Assembly (NCBI RefSeq): GCF_002116635.1
Contig: NZ_LQPW01000054.1
Location: 17,415-81,414 of the forward strand
From: Mycobacterium szulgai
GTDB taxonomy: Bacteria; Actinomycetota; Actinomycetes; Mycobacteriales; Mycobacteriaceae
Direction of reading: 5' to 3'
Length of the DNA: 64,000 nucleotides
Shown: in pieces, positions 9,360 through 20,535 of the stretch
Layout of the letters: each line of letters opens with the position of its first letter
Numbering within the stretch: position 1 is the stretch's first letter
Program-made: the position numbers and the translations under genes
Notes under the pieces: generated by a model
The model's database searches: none
Seen by the model: only the letters and a program-made list of their open reading frames with translations
Told to the model about the DNA's origin: nothing

Positions 9360-10193
9360 TTAAGCCGAGCCGGTGACGAATTGCTTCAGCGCAGGTTCGT
9401 CGGCCAGCCCCCATGCGGTGATGCGGTCGGAGATCACCTGTGCAAGCTGTGCGGCACCGAAGATCCCGGCGTCTGCGACGTTGGCCACCTTGTCCTGATA
9501 AGCGTCGATGTCGGCGCCGACGACCTTGAGGTCGGCCGCACGCGCGGCGATGGCCGCGATCGTCTCGTCGCGGGTGTACTCGAGGCAGTGATCGACGAGG
9601 CTGGCGAAGAACTCCTCGTGTCGGGCCTCGTCCCGGGCGATCCGGTCGATGAGCCCGGCCAGGATGGGCTCCTCGATCTTTGCGGCCAGGTTCTTGCAGA
9701 ACACGGCGTACGAGCGCTCCAGGAGCGCCATGTAGACCAGGGTCTCAACCTGCGTGTAGCTGTCGCCGCGATAGCCCTTCATCACGTACTGGACCCGAAC
9801 CTCCTCGTTGGCGGTCGGGTCGACCTCCCTGGTCACCACCAGGTACTCGCGCAGCGCAATCGCGTGCAGGTGTTCTTCAGCGGTCCATCTGCCCAGCCAG
9901 CGACCCCAGTAGTCCTCGAGAATGAAGTGCTCGACGAGCTCACGGTGGTGCGAAGCCAGGTTGTCCTTGACGATCAGCAGGATCTCGCACGCGTCGGTGA
10001 CGGTCCTGGGCAGTGTCGCCTGAGACGGATCCCAGTCACGTCCGCCGAGGAAGGCGAAGTTCTCGCCCTGGTCGAACGGAACGTAATCGTGAGCGAACCA
10101 GAGGTCCTCGCCAGCGAGGTGGCGAGCCATGTTCGCCTCGACCACGGGCTCGAGTTCCAGCGTCAACGCGTTAGCTACAGGTTTCTGTGCCAT
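9360..10193 (-). CDS. desA2: acyl-ACP desaturase DesA2
   Basis: Ferritin-like acyl-[acyl carrier protein] desaturase family, 277 residues, beginning MAQKPVANALTLELEPVVEAN as in Rv1094. Metal-ligand motifs are visible as TAEEHLHA and RDEARHEEF in the four-helix bundle. DesA2 is considered essential in M. tuberculosis and is linked to mycolic acid precursor desaturation, although its di-metal site is atypical. ATG 10193 was chosen over a 24-nt upstream extension because it matches the known N-terminus. It is followed on the same strand by phoAT-phoH2 after about 70 bp. Confidence 0.95.
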   Translation of the reverse strand: MAQKPVANALTLELEPVVEANMARHLAGEDLWFAHDYVPFDQGENFAFLGGRDWDPSQATLPRTVTDACEILLIVKDNLASHHRELVEHFILEDYWGRWLGRWTAEEHLHAIALREYLVVTREVDPTANEEVRVQYVMKGYRGDSYTQVETLVYMALLERSYAVFCKNLAAKIEEPILAGLIDRIARDEARHEEFFASLVDHCLEYTRDETIAAIAARAADLKVVGADIDAYQDKVANVADAGIFGAAQLAQVISDRITAWGLADEPALKQFVTGSA

Positions 10194-10265
10194 GCAGTAA
10201 CTGTAACCCGCATACACAGGTTCTGTGAAATCCGGCGCGCACGTGTCGCGCCGCGAATATTCGCC

Positions 10266-12625
<2,360 letters not shown>

Positions 12626-12637
12626 CCAGACCGGCCC

Positions 12638-13597
12638 TCAGACCGGCGAAGCTCCGTGGATGCCCGGCATCCCCCACAGCAGCCCGCCGTTGCCGCCCAG
12701 ACCGCCCATGCCGCCATTGGAGCCGTTTCCGCCGTTTCCGCCGTTGCCGATCAGCCTGGCGTTGCCGCCGTCGCCGCCGTTGCCGCCGAAGCTGCCGTGA
12801 CCGCCACCCGAGGCGCCCAGCCCGCCGACGCCGCCGTCGCCGTAGAGCCAGCCACCGTCGCCGCCGTTGCCGGCCGAGCCACCGGGATTGCCGTCCCCGC
12901 CGCCTTTGCCGCCGTCACCGCCGCCCCCGCCCTGACCGAACAGGCCGGCGCTGCCACCGGCACCGCCCAGCCCGCCGGCACCGGCTACGGCCGCGCCGCC
13001 TGCCCCGCCATGCCCGCCGGCACCCCACAGCAGCCCACCGGAACCGCCGCGCCCGCCAGTCAAGCCGGCGCCGGTGCCGCCGCTGCCGACACCGCCGGCG
13101 CCACCGTTGCCGCCGTTACCGATGAGGCCCGCGCATCCCCCGGCGCCGCCGTTTTGGTCGGCCCCGCCGGCCCCGCCGTCGCCGCCGTTGCCGTACAGCA
13201 GGCCGCCCGCGCCGCCCGGCTGCCCCGGCCCGCCGTTGGCGCCGTTGCCGATCAGGGGACGCCCCAGCAGCAACATGGTCGGTGCGTTGACCGCATCGAG
13301 CAGGGTCTGCCCGACGTTGACGGCTTCGGCGCTCGAGTACGCACCGGCGCCGGCGGTCACCGCCTGCACAAACCGGTCATGAAACGTCGCCGCCTGGGCA
13401 CCGAGGGTCTGGTAGCTCTGGGCGTGCGTGCCGAACAGTGCCGCGACCGCCGTGGAGATCTCGTCGGCCGCCGCTGCCACCACTGCGGTCGTCGGGAAGG
13501 CGGCGGCCGCATTGGCCGAGCTGATCGAGGAGCCGATTCTGGCGAGATCTGTTGCCGCGGCCGCTAGCGTTTCCGGCGCTGTAATGAGGAACGACAT
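12638..13597 (-). CDS. PE_PGRS family protein (position of PE_PGRS22/Rv1091)
   Basis: 319 residues: an N-terminal PE domain of about 95 residues ([21 protein letters not shown]) and the linker [15 protein letters not shown] compact PGRS domain of GGxGGx repeats follows, ending [18 protein letters not shown] domains carry a type VII (ESX) export signal, and the YSSAE near residue 88 fits the YxxxD/E motif. The PGRS part binds Ca2+ in some members and lies at the cell surface. It is much shorter than many PGRS proteins but has intact start and stop codons. It occupies the slot of PE_PGRS22 next to coaA. Confidence 0.9.
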   Translation of the reverse strand: MSFLITAPETLAAAATDLARIGSSISSANAAAAFPTTAVVAAAADEISTAVAALFGTHAQSYQTLGAQAATFHDRFVQAVTAGAGAYSSAEAVNVGQTLLDAVNAPTMLLLGRPLIGNGANGGPGQPGGAGGLLYGNGGDGGAGGADQNGGAGGCAGLIGNGGNGGAGGVGSGGTGAGLTGGRGGSGGLLWGAGGHGGAGGAAVAGAGGLGGAGGSAGLFGQGGGGGDGGKGGGDGNPGGSAGNGGDGGWLYGDGGVGGLGASGGGHGSFGGNGGDGGNARLIGNGGNGGNGSNGGMGGLGGNGGLLWGMPGIHGASPV

Positions 13598-13715
13598 GGG
13601 GGGCAAGCGTATCGGCCAGACCCGGGCCAGCGGAGTGAAATCGCCGGGAAAAGGCCGATACGGGGCGCAGGCCGCTACTTGCCACGGCGGCGCCCCGCAT
13701 CAGCGGGAAGGGGAG

Positions 13716-14129
13716 CTAGACCGCCAGGCGGCGCACTCCCAGGTATTGCAAACCCGCGAACACCGCGGTGTACACACCGCTGGCAAGTGTTGCTGCCACT
13801 CCGGTGCCGGTCATGGGCACGAGTTCCGCGGCGATGATCGCGGCGAAGGTGTACACGATGTTCGCCACGATCACGCCGATTCCGGCGCGGCGCAGGTTGG
13901 GCAACGCGGCGAGGCTGAACACCGCCAGGCCGTAGAGCACGAAGAAGGCGCCCATGCTGTATTCCTGGCCAGACGTCAGCCCGGTCAGCCTCGAGATCGG
14001 GTCGGCGGCCGCGGCGACGGCCAAGCCCATCAGTCCGGTCAATGTGGCATCGAGTCGCATCGCGAACCGCAGCAGCGAGTCGGTCGAGTCGGATAGGGGC
14101 CTGGTCGTTTGACCGGATATTGCGGTCAT
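13716..14129 (-). CDS. small four-helix membrane protein, function unknown
   Basis: 137 residues with four predicted membrane helices: LTGLMGLAVAAAADPI, YSMGAFFVLYGLAVFSLAAL, AGIGVIVANIVYTFAAIIAA and GVAATLASGVYTAVFAGLQY. The helices are joined by very short loops, and a hydrophilic N-terminus of about 20 residues precedes them. A strong ribosome site (aaggaga) precedes ATG 14129. I do not recognise the family, though the architecture resembles small DoxX-like or SPW-type membrane proteins. It lies downstream of the O-methyltransferase gene on the same strand and belongs to a block absent at this locus from M. tuberculosis as I recall it. Confidence 0.8.
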   Translation of the reverse strand: MTAISGQTTRPLSDSTDSLLRFAMRLDATLTGLMGLAVAAAADPISRLTGLTSGQEYSMGAFFVLYGLAVFSLAALPNLRRAGIGVIVANIVYTFAAIIAAELVPMTGTGVAATLASGVYTAVFAGLQYLGVRRLAV

Positions 14130-14270
14130 GTCGGTTCTCCTTGTGAAGCGAACGAGTCGGACACGTTTGAGCGTGCCGGCGCAGCGCTGCCAGATCGACG
14201 CGTCGCACTGCCAACTACTGCCACGCAGTAAATGACCAGGGGGTTGGCTCCGGTATTCCGGCTTGGGGTG

Positions 14271-15359
14271 CTAAATGGCTCGCGCCTCGAGGACGCTGTA
14301 CGGGGAGGCCGTTTCAACCACGCGCGTCATGCGGAAGCCGGCGCGTTCAAGCAGTTGCCCGTATTCGGTGGCGGTGCGCTCCCGTGCAGAGACCGTGAGC
14401 AGCATTTCCAGATCCACCCACTTGCCCAGGAAGTCGCGCTGGTGCCGCGGAATCACCTGCTCGACGAGCAACACCCGGGCACCGTCGCCGCCGGCCGTAC
14501 GCACGTTCGTCAGTATTCGCACAGCGTCGTCGTCCGGCCAGTCATGGATGATGTTCTTGAGTACGTAGGCGTCGCCGCCGGCTGGAATGTCGGCATCGAA
14601 GAAGGACCCCTCCACGATGCGAACCCGGTCTGCGACACCGTACTCGGCAAGAACCGCTGGCGCTCCGGCCACCACTTGAGGTTGGTCGAACAGGATTCCC
14701 CGCGCATGCGGTGTCGCCGCCAGGATCGCGGCCAGTAACCGACCGTGCCCGCCCCCGATATCGACGACCGTCGCGTAGGCACTGAAGTCGTAGGCAGCGA
14801 CCACGGGTTCGATCGAGAGTTCGGACGTGCTCGTCATGGCCTGATTGAAGATGTCGGAAAGCTCGTGCTCGCCGGCGAGGTAATCGAAGAAGGGCTTGCC
14901 GCGCAGTTCTTGGACAACGTCATGGCCGCTGCGGATAGCCTGTGTCAGCCGGCTCCAGTGCTCTCGCTGCTGGGGCGAGCCCACCCATCTGGCCATCCCG
15001 GCTACCGAAACCTCGGCGTCACTACGCAGCGTGTTCCCCAGCGGAGTCAGGTCGTAGCGACCGTCGCGGCGCTGACGAAATACACCCCGCCCGATCAAGG
15101 CCCGGAGCAATCGGCTGATCGCGTCGGCGTCGGCATTGACCGCGACCGCCAACTCCTCGGCCGTCAGCGGACCCTGAGCGAGTTTGTCCGCGATGCCGAG
15201 GTCCGCTGCAGCGGTTATCGCTTGGGCCGACCAAGCCCCCAGGATCAGTTCCATCATCGCCGCTGGAGGCGGAACCGCACGTCGGTGCAGCCCGCCGAGG
15301 TAGTGCCGTGCCCGTTCGATTACCCGCACGACTTTGGCGGGTGGAACCTTGGAAGCCAT
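14271..15359 (-). CDS. SAM-dependent O-methyltransferase (acetylserotonin/hydroxyneurosporene type)
   Basis: 362 residues. The N-terminal ~110 form the winged-helix dimerisation domain of plant-type O-methyltransferases (ADLGIADKLAQGPLTAEELA). The C-terminal PF00891 catalytic domain has SAM motif I VVDIGGGHGR, FDQPQVV, GSFFDADIPAGGDAYVLK and the catalytic base region NIIHDWPDDDA. Such enzymes methylate phenolic or enolic hydroxyls on secondary metabolites. The substrate here is unknown and no polyketide synthase is nearby. The stop lies 141 bp upstream of the small membrane gene. It is an accessory gene relative to M. tuberculosis. Confidence 0.9.
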   Translation of the reverse strand: MASKVPPAKVVRVIERARHYLGGLHRRAVPPPAAMMELILGAWSAQAITAAADLGIADKLAQGPLTAEELAVAVNADADAISRLLRALIGRGVFRQRRDGRYDLTPLGNTLRSDAEVSVAGMARWVGSPQQREHWSRLTQAIRSGHDVVQELRGKPFFDYLAGEHELSDIFNQAMTSTSELSIEPVVAAYDFSAYATVVDIGGGHGRLLAAILAATPHARGILFDQPQVVAGAPAVLAEYGVADRVRIVEGSFFDADIPAGGDAYVLKNIIHDWPDDDAVRILTNVRTAGGDGARVLLVEQVIPRHQRDFLGKWVDLEMLLTVSARERTATEYGQLLERAGFRMTRVVETASPYSVLEARAI

Positions 15360-15374
15360 AGCGCCGCAGCTTAA

Positions 15375-16745
15375 TCAATCACTGGAAACGCTGACCCGCC
15401 CACGTAGGTCGGCCGCGATCAGCCGGGCCGCCGCGTTCTGCCAATTGTGCAGCGAGCGCTGCGGCACCTCGGTCACCAACCACTGCCAGGCCTGGCGGGC
15501 AGTCGGATCCAATCCGGCGGCGGTCGCGTTCTGCGCATACGCCCGTACGCCGACGACATAGGGGAAATAAAGCGAGTTGTAGTAGCGCCACTGCTCGGTG
15601 GTGCCGAAGTCCCCGGCGTCGCGCGGCTTGAGCCGTCCAATGCCGTCTGCCAGCACGGCTTTGAGTTCGTTGGCCCGCTCCAGCGGGTGGTCGGCTGCGC
15701 CGCGCGCGGCCAGTCGCGCGTCGATGACGGGCAACGACGTCAGCGGGCTGGCGACCAGTTTGCTCAGGTCTCCGTAGTGGCCCAGCGCGCGGCGGGTGAG
15801 CCTGACGAACGTGTCGTCGTCGATGTCGCTCAGCGGGTCGTCGGATCGCAGCGGCAACGCCGCACCGGTGTGCCGCAGCGCGGCCCGATCGGCGCGCAAG
15901 GTGGGTGATCTGGAGAACGCCAGCCGGTCCAGAATGCCGGCCAGCGGATCGGCCAGCACCTGGACCGTGATCGCGATGGCCAGGCTGGTGAACAGCAGCA
16001 CAGTCAACGCCGTCTGCGCCGACGGCGCGCTGCGGGTCAGCGCCAGGCCGATCAGCGCTTGCCCACCGAACAGCACCGCCACCGCAACCGATCCGGCGAA
16101 CGAGCGAACCATGTCGGCACGCAGCGCCTGACCTTCGTCGAACGCATCCCAGAGGGCCACCGCAACCCCGAGCGCCAGCACGTCGAAACCCGTCGACGCC
16201 AACGCCAGCCAACTGGGCAACACTCCCAGCGGAATGATCAAAATCGCGTTGGCCAGCGCGAAGAACAGCGTCGCAACAACCACCACGCCCGCCACCGGCA
16301 ACGGCTGGGTACGCCGCCGCAACGCGGCGACCATCGCGGCGAGCGTTGACGCCGAGATCACCGCGGACATCACCCAGTGACCTGCCCGCAGTGGGCCGTC
16401 GACGCTGCCGGCCATAGCCGCGCCGAACAGGGCGAGCGCAGCGACCCAGCAGACCAGCAACACCTCGCCGGTACGTGCCCGCGGGCTATCACAGGGCCGC
16501 CCCAGCTCGAGCAGCACCGCGAACCAGGCCACGCCCGGAATGACGACCAGATAGACCTCGATGTGGCTGAGCAGCTGGGCATGCACACCACTGGTGTTGC
16601 GCACCGCGTCCAAGGCCACTACCAGCGCAAACCCGCACAACCCGAGAGCGGCCAAGACCAGCACCGGCTTACGCGGATCGCGCGCCAGCAAGTAGAGCCC
16701 GAGCCAGCCGCTCAGCGTGAACACCACCGCCGATAGCGCTGCCAT
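15375..16745 (-). CDS. polytopic membrane protein with C-terminal cytoplasmic domain, function unknown
   Basis: 456 residues. The first ~290 form eight to ten membrane helices, such as AALSAVVFTLSGWLGLYLLA and GVVVVATLFFALANAILIIP. The last ~165 are soluble and end with a conserved-looking segment, PYVVGVRAYAQNATAAGLDP then QAWQWLVTEVPQRSLHNWQN. The N-terminal fold resembles the multi-helix sensor part of some histidine kinases, but no kinase or cyclase domain follows. The ATG sits 2 bp downstream of the prenyl synthase stop with a good ribosome site (gggaag), so the two genes are translated together. I do not recognise a named family. Confidence 0.82.
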   Translation of the reverse strand: MAALSAVVFTLSGWLGLYLLARDPRKPVLVLAALGLCGFALVVALDAVRNTSGVHAQLLSHIEVYLVVIPGVAWFAVLLELGRPCDSPRARTGEVLLVCWVAALALFGAAMAGSVDGPLRAGHWVMSAVISASTLAAMVAALRRRTQPLPVAGVVVVATLFFALANAILIIPLGVLPSWLALASTGFDVLALGVAVALWDAFDEGQALRADMVRSFAGSVAVAVLFGGQALIGLALTRSAPSAQTALTVLLFTSLAIAITVQVLADPLAGILDRLAFSRSPTLRADRAALRHTGAALPLRSDDPLSDIDDDTFVRLTRRALGHYGDLSKLVASPLTSLPVIDARLAARGAADHPLERANELKAVLADGIGRLKPRDAGDFGTTEQWRYYNSLYFPYVVGVRAYAQNATAAGLDPTARQAWQWLVTEVPQRSLHNWQNAAARLIAADLRGRVSVSSD

Positions 16746-16747
16746 TG

Positions 16748-17536
16748 TCACTTCCCGTATCGGCGATGCCGCACGGTGTAGTCGCGCAGCGCGCGCAGGA
16801 AGTCGACATGGCGGAATGCCGGCCAATGCGCCTCGGTGAACCACATCTCCGAGTAGGCGCTCTGCCATAGCAGGAAGCCGGACAGCCGTTGCTCTCCGGA
16901 GGTGCGGATCACCAAGTCCGGGTCGGGTTGTCCTGAGGTGTAAAGGTTTTCGGAGATGCCCTCGACGGTCACCTTATCGATGAGCTCCTCGGCCGTTGCG
17001 CCGTTGGCCAGCTCCTTGCTCAGCAGCGCCCGGACCGCATTGACGATCTCCAGACGGCCGCCGTAGCCCACCGCGACGTTGACGTGGAAGTGCGCGGTGC
17101 CCGGCGTAGACTCCACCGCCTCGCGCAGCCGGCGGGCAGGTTCCTCGCCCAGCAGTTCGAGGTCGCCGACGGTACGCACACTCCAGCGGTTGGCCGGGGC
17201 ACAGATCTCCTCGACGACGTCGGTGATGATTTCGATCAGCGCAGCCAGCTCATCGGGGTCGCGTTGCAGATTTTCGGTGGAGAGCAGATAAATGGTGGTC
17301 ATTTCGATGCCGGCTTCTTGGCACCAGCGCAGCATCTCGGCGATCTTGGCCGCACCCATCCGGTAGCCGTAGCTGACGTCGTCGTATCCCGCGTCGCGCG
17401 CCCACCGCCGATTCCCGTCGCACAGCACGGCAATGTGACGGGGCAGTTCGGATTTCGAAGCCACCAGTCCCTGCCGCAGACGCAGCTCGTAAAGCCGGTA
17501 CAACGGCTCCTTGAGCCGCGGCGGGATGATCTCCAC
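16748..17536 (-). CDS. short-chain (Z)-polyprenyl diphosphate synthase, omega,E,Z-farnesyl-PP synthase (Rv1086)
   Basis: UPP-synthase family enzyme of 262 residues that closely resembles Rv1086. Rv1086 condenses geranyl-PP with one isopentenyl-PP to give omega,E,Z-farnesyl-PP, the precursor for decaprenyl-P used in arabinogalactan synthesis. The catalytic Asp is D40 in HIAVLCDGNRRWAR; other motifs are YLLSTENLQR and VIRTSGEQRLSGFLLWQSAY. GTG 17536 gives the conserved EIIPPRLKEPLYRLYELRL; an upstream extension of 10 codons is open. It is translationally linked to the downstream membrane gene. Confidence 0.93.
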   Translation of the reverse strand: MEIIPPRLKEPLYRLYELRLRQGLVASKSELPRHIAVLCDGNRRWARDAGYDDVSYGYRMGAAKIAEMLRWCQEAGIEMTTIYLLSTENLQRDPDELAALIEIITDVVEEICAPANRWSVRTVGDLELLGEEPARRLREAVESTPGTAHFHVNVAVGYGGRLEIVNAVRALLSKELANGATAEELIDKVTVEGISENLYTSGQPDPDLVIRTSGEQRLSGFLLWQSAYSEMWFTEAHWPAFRHVDFLRALRDYTVRHRRYGK

Positions 17537-17681
17537 GAATATCAACAGTACTGTGACCGGCGCCAAATTCCGGCTTCCGTTTCGGGCAATATCACGCCAC
17601 GTCTAGCGGGAGTCTCACAGCCGGCGCGGTTACTGTATTCCTGAAAAGCACCGGCAATCCCTAACCGAGGCAACAGGAGAA

Positions 17682-18422
17682 ATGAGCAGCCAGACCAGCA
17701 CGCTCAGCAGTGCCGAACCCGAATCGCACGGGTTTTCGCCAGCCGATGCCGCCCATCAGGTCGTCGAGGGCGTCGCCCGCGTTCTGACCAAGCCGCGTTT
17801 CCGCGGCTGGATCCACGTCTATTCGGCCGGCACTGCGGTGTTCGCCGGCGCATCGCTGATCGCGGTGTCGTGGGCGGTGGGATCCACCAAGGCCGGGCTG
17901 GCGACATTCGCCTACACCGCGGCAACGATCGTGATGTTCACCGTCAGCGCCACGTATCACCGCGTCGATTGGAAGTCCCCGAGCGCCCGGAAATGGATGA
18001 AGCGGGCCGACCACTCGATGATCTTCGTGTTCATCGCCGGCAGCTACACCCCGTTCGCGCTGCTGGCCCTGCCGGGTCATGACGGGCATGTGGTGCTGGC
18101 AATCGTGTGGGGCGGCGCGGCGGCCGGCATCCTGCTGAAGATGCTCTGGCCCTCGGCGCCGCGCTGGCTGGGGGTGCCGCTGTACATCCTGCTGGGCTGG
18201 GTGGCGGTCTGGTACACCGCGACGATCCTGCACAACGCCGGCGTAGCCGCGATGGTGTTGTTATTCGTAGGTGGCGCGCTATACAGCATCGGCGGCATCC
18301 TCTACGCCCTGCGCTGGCCAGACCCGTGGCCGACGACCTTCGGCTTCCACGAGTTTTTCCACGCCTGCACCGCGGTCGCGGCGATCTGCCACTACATCGC
18401 GATGTGGTTCGTGGTCTTCTAG
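17682..18422 (+). CDS. hemolysin III/PAQR family membrane protein (Rv1085c-like)
   Basis: 246 residues with seven predicted membrane helices. Metal-binding residues of the HlyIII/PAQR superfamily are present: [28 protein letters not shown] and the C-terminal [18 protein letters not shown]. Members are zinc-site membrane hydrolases or receptors; the bacterial role is unclear despite the name. A strong ribosome site (caggagaa) precedes ATG 17682. It corresponds to Rv1085c and overlaps the convergent methyltransferase gene by 4 bp. Confidence 0.93.
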   Translation: MSSQTSTLSSAEPESHGFSPADAAHQVVEGVARVLTKPRFRGWIHVYSAGTAVFAGASLIAVSWAVGSTKAGLATFAYTAATIVMFTVSATYHRVDWKSPSARKWMKRADHSMIFVFIAGSYTPFALLALPGHDGHVVLAIVWGGAAAGILLKMLWPSAPRWLGVPLYILLGWVAVWYTATILHNAGVAAMVLLFVGGALYSIGGILYALRWPDPWPTTFGFHEFFHACTAVAAICHYIAMWFVVF

Positions 18423-19426
18423 GGTTTCGTCGCTATCCGCCCCTGCGTCTCCACGCGGTGCAGCAATGGCCGGATCTGGCAGCGGGCGAAGTAGTCGTCA
18501 GCCGCTTCGGTTGCTCCCTTGAACTTGCCGTAGTCGTCCAAAATGAGCACACCGCCGCGGGCCAGCCTCGGATAAAGCGTCTCCAGCTCACACAGGGTGG
18601 ACTCGTAGAAGTCGGTGTCCAACCGCAGCACTGCGATGTCGCCGGTCGGCGTGACCGGCAAGGTGTCCTGGACCATTCCGCGCACCAGGCGTATGCGCTC
18701 GGCCCGGTAGCCGGTGCCGGCCAGGTTGGCCGCCACCTGGTCGATGCCGACGCCGCAGGGTCGCTGTTCGGCACCCGGGGTGTCGGCGAGGCCATCGAGC
18801 CGGTCCGGGGTCCCGACGAAACCATCGCGCTCCGAGGCGCCCTCCCAGGACCAGTCGAAGGTGTCGAAGCCGAAGATGTCGCGGTCGCAGTCGCCGTGTG
18901 CGCGCAATGTCGCCGCGGCCAGCATCATGCTGCCGCCGCTGGCTACCCCGCATTCCACGATGGCACCGCAGATGTGATTGGCGACCACGTAGTTGACGGC
19001 CTGATACAACGCGAACGCCATCGGTTTGGACGTCAGGGTGAACGGCCGGATAGCGGCGAACATCGCCGCGAACTCCGGTGCGGCGGCATCGATGTCGTGC
19101 GTGGTGCCGAGCTGCCGAACGACGTCGTATGCCGAAACCGCCGCATCCGGCTGGGCCGTCCGCTCGGCGGGAACCAGCAGCTTCATCGCGACCAGCCGGT
19201 CTACTGCTTCCCGGGCCGCGGGCACGCCCATTTCCGACAGTCGCTGGTATGCGTCGGTAGGTAATCGCGGCTCGCTGAACAGACTCAGCAGCAACACCAC
19301 GCCGGGGGTGGCGACGAACTCCGCAAACGGGTCGGTGACCGAGCCGACCCGCACCCGCCCGTCATGCCAGGCGCAGAACAAACCGGGGGCGACGACCAGA
19401 GCGCAGTCTTGCTCAGCGGCGCTCAC
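18419..19426 (-). CDS. TylF/macrocin-type O-methyltransferase with N-terminal PqqD/RRE-like domain
   Basis: 335 residues. Residues 140-335 are a TylF-family class I methyltransferase: motif [14 protein letters not shown] (154-166), [12 protein letters not shown], the Mg-binding [11 protein letters not shown] (267-277) and [11 protein letters not shown]. Residues 7-90 look like the small fold of PqqD-type RiPP recognition elements: two or three short strands ([18 protein letters not shown]), then three helices ([37 protein letters not shown]). This domain call is by eye and unconfirmed. GTG 19426 overlaps the cupin stop by 4 bp (GTGA). It is an accessory gene between the homologues of Rv1085c and Rv1084. 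Confidence 0.85.
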   Translation of the reverse strand: MSAAEQDCALVVAPGLFCAWHDGRVRVGSVTDPFAEFVATPGVVLLLSLFSEPRLPTDAYQRLSEMGVPAAREAVDRLVAMKLLVPAERTAQPDAAVSAYDVVRQLGTTHDIDAAAPEFAAMFAAIRPFTLTSKPMAFALYQAVNYVVANHICGAIVECGVASGGSMMLAAATLRAHGDCDRDIFGFDTFDWSWEGASERDGFVGTPDRLDGLADTPGAEQRPCGVGIDQVAANLAGTGYRAERIRLVRGMVQDTLPVTPTGDIAVLRLDTDFYESTLCELETLYPRLARGGVLILDDYGKFKGATEAADDYFARCQIRPLLHRVETQGRIATKP

Positions 19427-20487
19427 GAGGCACCCAGCAGCGCCGCGGCCTCGGCGGACAGCGGTGCCAGGTAAGCCACGGCATGCTCGGTGAGCTCCGC
19501 AATTGATCTGCCGTCGAGGTCCTGGGGGGAAACCAGTGCGGGCAGATCGGCGGCCGAGGCGCCCGCCCAGCGCAAGGCGGTCACCAGCTGCACCGCGCGG
19601 TCGCGCACGAACACCCCGCCGAGTACCGATCGGCGGACGAACTCGGGGCGGCATTCGTTCAGCAGCGGGATGAGCACGTCGTCGTGCGCAATCTGGCTGA
19701 GCACCCGGTCGAGGACTTCGGGCTCGGTGATTACGGCATCCAGGTATGCACGGTAGGCCAGCGCCGGGGTCCCTCGCGCCAGCACTTCGGCCAGGACTCG
19801 CTGATAGCGCCGCGGGCTGGACTTGCGCAGCAGCGCAATCGCCTCGGACTGACGACGCAGCAGCGAAGACGTTTGACAAGCCGTCACCACATGCGACAAG
19901 CCCGGCAGCCAATACTCGCGCGGGCGACGGTGCAGCCCGGGATGCGACTCGCATCGCACCACCAGCGTCACACTCGGCTTCTGCAGCCAGTAGATCTCGT
20001 GGATCAGTTCGGGCGTGATGGGACGCACTTGGCCGGTCCGCATGATTTCCAGACCTGTCCGGGTGAGCGTCCCCCCCGCGAGGTTCTCATCGAAGACCTT
20101 GGATTCGGCGAATTCGAATTGGGTGTGCACCCGGTCGCCGTGCAGGGCCGCGAAGGCGCCGCAGGTGACGTGGTCGTGCGCGGCGCTGGCGTTCTCCGTC
20201 CAGTACAGCAGGTCGATCCGGAAATCCGGGGTGCGCGCGACGGTGATCGCCGGCTGCCCGAAGTCGAAGTCCCAGGATTGCTCGGGAAGTGCGCCGGAGG
20301 TCACGGCCCATTCCAGACACGACGACGGGTCGATGTTGGCAAGGTCGGCCGCACGCAGCCCGGCCACCGCAGCATTGACAAGGTGGTTGGGGTCGGCGCG
20401 ATCCCAGAGCCCGGTGATGGTGTCCGCGATGCCGGCAAACACGGGCGCAAAATCAGTCATGGCGAACCGGCGGATCGAAGGGGTCAT
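19423..20487 (-). CDS. cupin-domain protein (putative metal-dependent oxygenase), accessory cluster
   Basis: 354 residues from ATG 20487 (345 from ATG 20460). Residues 75-180 look like a single cupin. Motif 1 has HDH (104-106) and a further His in HGDRVHTQFEF; motif 2 is GQVRPITPELIHEIYWL with its His near 163. This resembles cysteine-dioxygenase-like cupins that hold Fe(II) with three His. Residues 190-354 are mostly helical with no recognised family. I cannot name a substrate. The stop overlaps the methyltransferase start, so the two act together, and a GC-rich hairpin lies immediately before the start. Confidence 0.8.
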   Translation of the reverse strand: MTPSIRRFAMTDFAPVFAGIADTITGLWDRADPNHLVNAAVAGLRAADLANIDPSSCLEWAVTSGALPEQSWDFDFGQPAITVARTPDFRIDLLYWTENASAAHDHVTCGAFAALHGDRVHTQFEFAESKVFDENLAGGTLTRTGLEIMRTGQVRPITPELIHEIYWLQKPSVTLVVRCESHPGLHRRPREYWLPGLSHVVTACQTSSLLRRQSEAIALLRKSSPRRYQRVLAEVLARGTPALAYRAYLDAVITEPEVLDRVLSQIAHDDVLIPLLNECRPEFVRRSVLGGVFVRDRAVQLVTALRWAGASAADLPALVSPQDLDGRSIAELTEHAVAYLAPLSAEAAALLGAS

Positions 20488-20490
20488 GCT

Positions 20491-20519
20491 CGCCGTGCCG
20501 CCCGATGTGCGGCACGGCG
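20491..20519 (-). promoter_or_regulatory. perfect 10-bp hairpin before the cupin start
   Basis: CGCCGTGCCG at 20491-20500 pairs exactly with CGGCACGGCG at 20510-20519 around a 9-nt loop. It lies between the stop of the small peptide gene (20536) and the cupin ATG (20487) and has no following T run on the minus strand. It could act as an attenuator giving more peptide than enzyme, as is common behind RiPP precursor genes, or as an mRNA-stabilising or start-masking stem. The structure is seen in the sequence; the role is inferred. Confidence 0.6.
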
Positions 20520-20535
20520 GGCACGGTTTGAGAGA

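Noticed and set aside
12656..13567. 303-codon plus-strand frame opposite the first PE_PGRS gene
   Set aside because: Ala/Val-rich antisense of a PGRS repeat; the minus-strand gene has a PE domain with start and stop.
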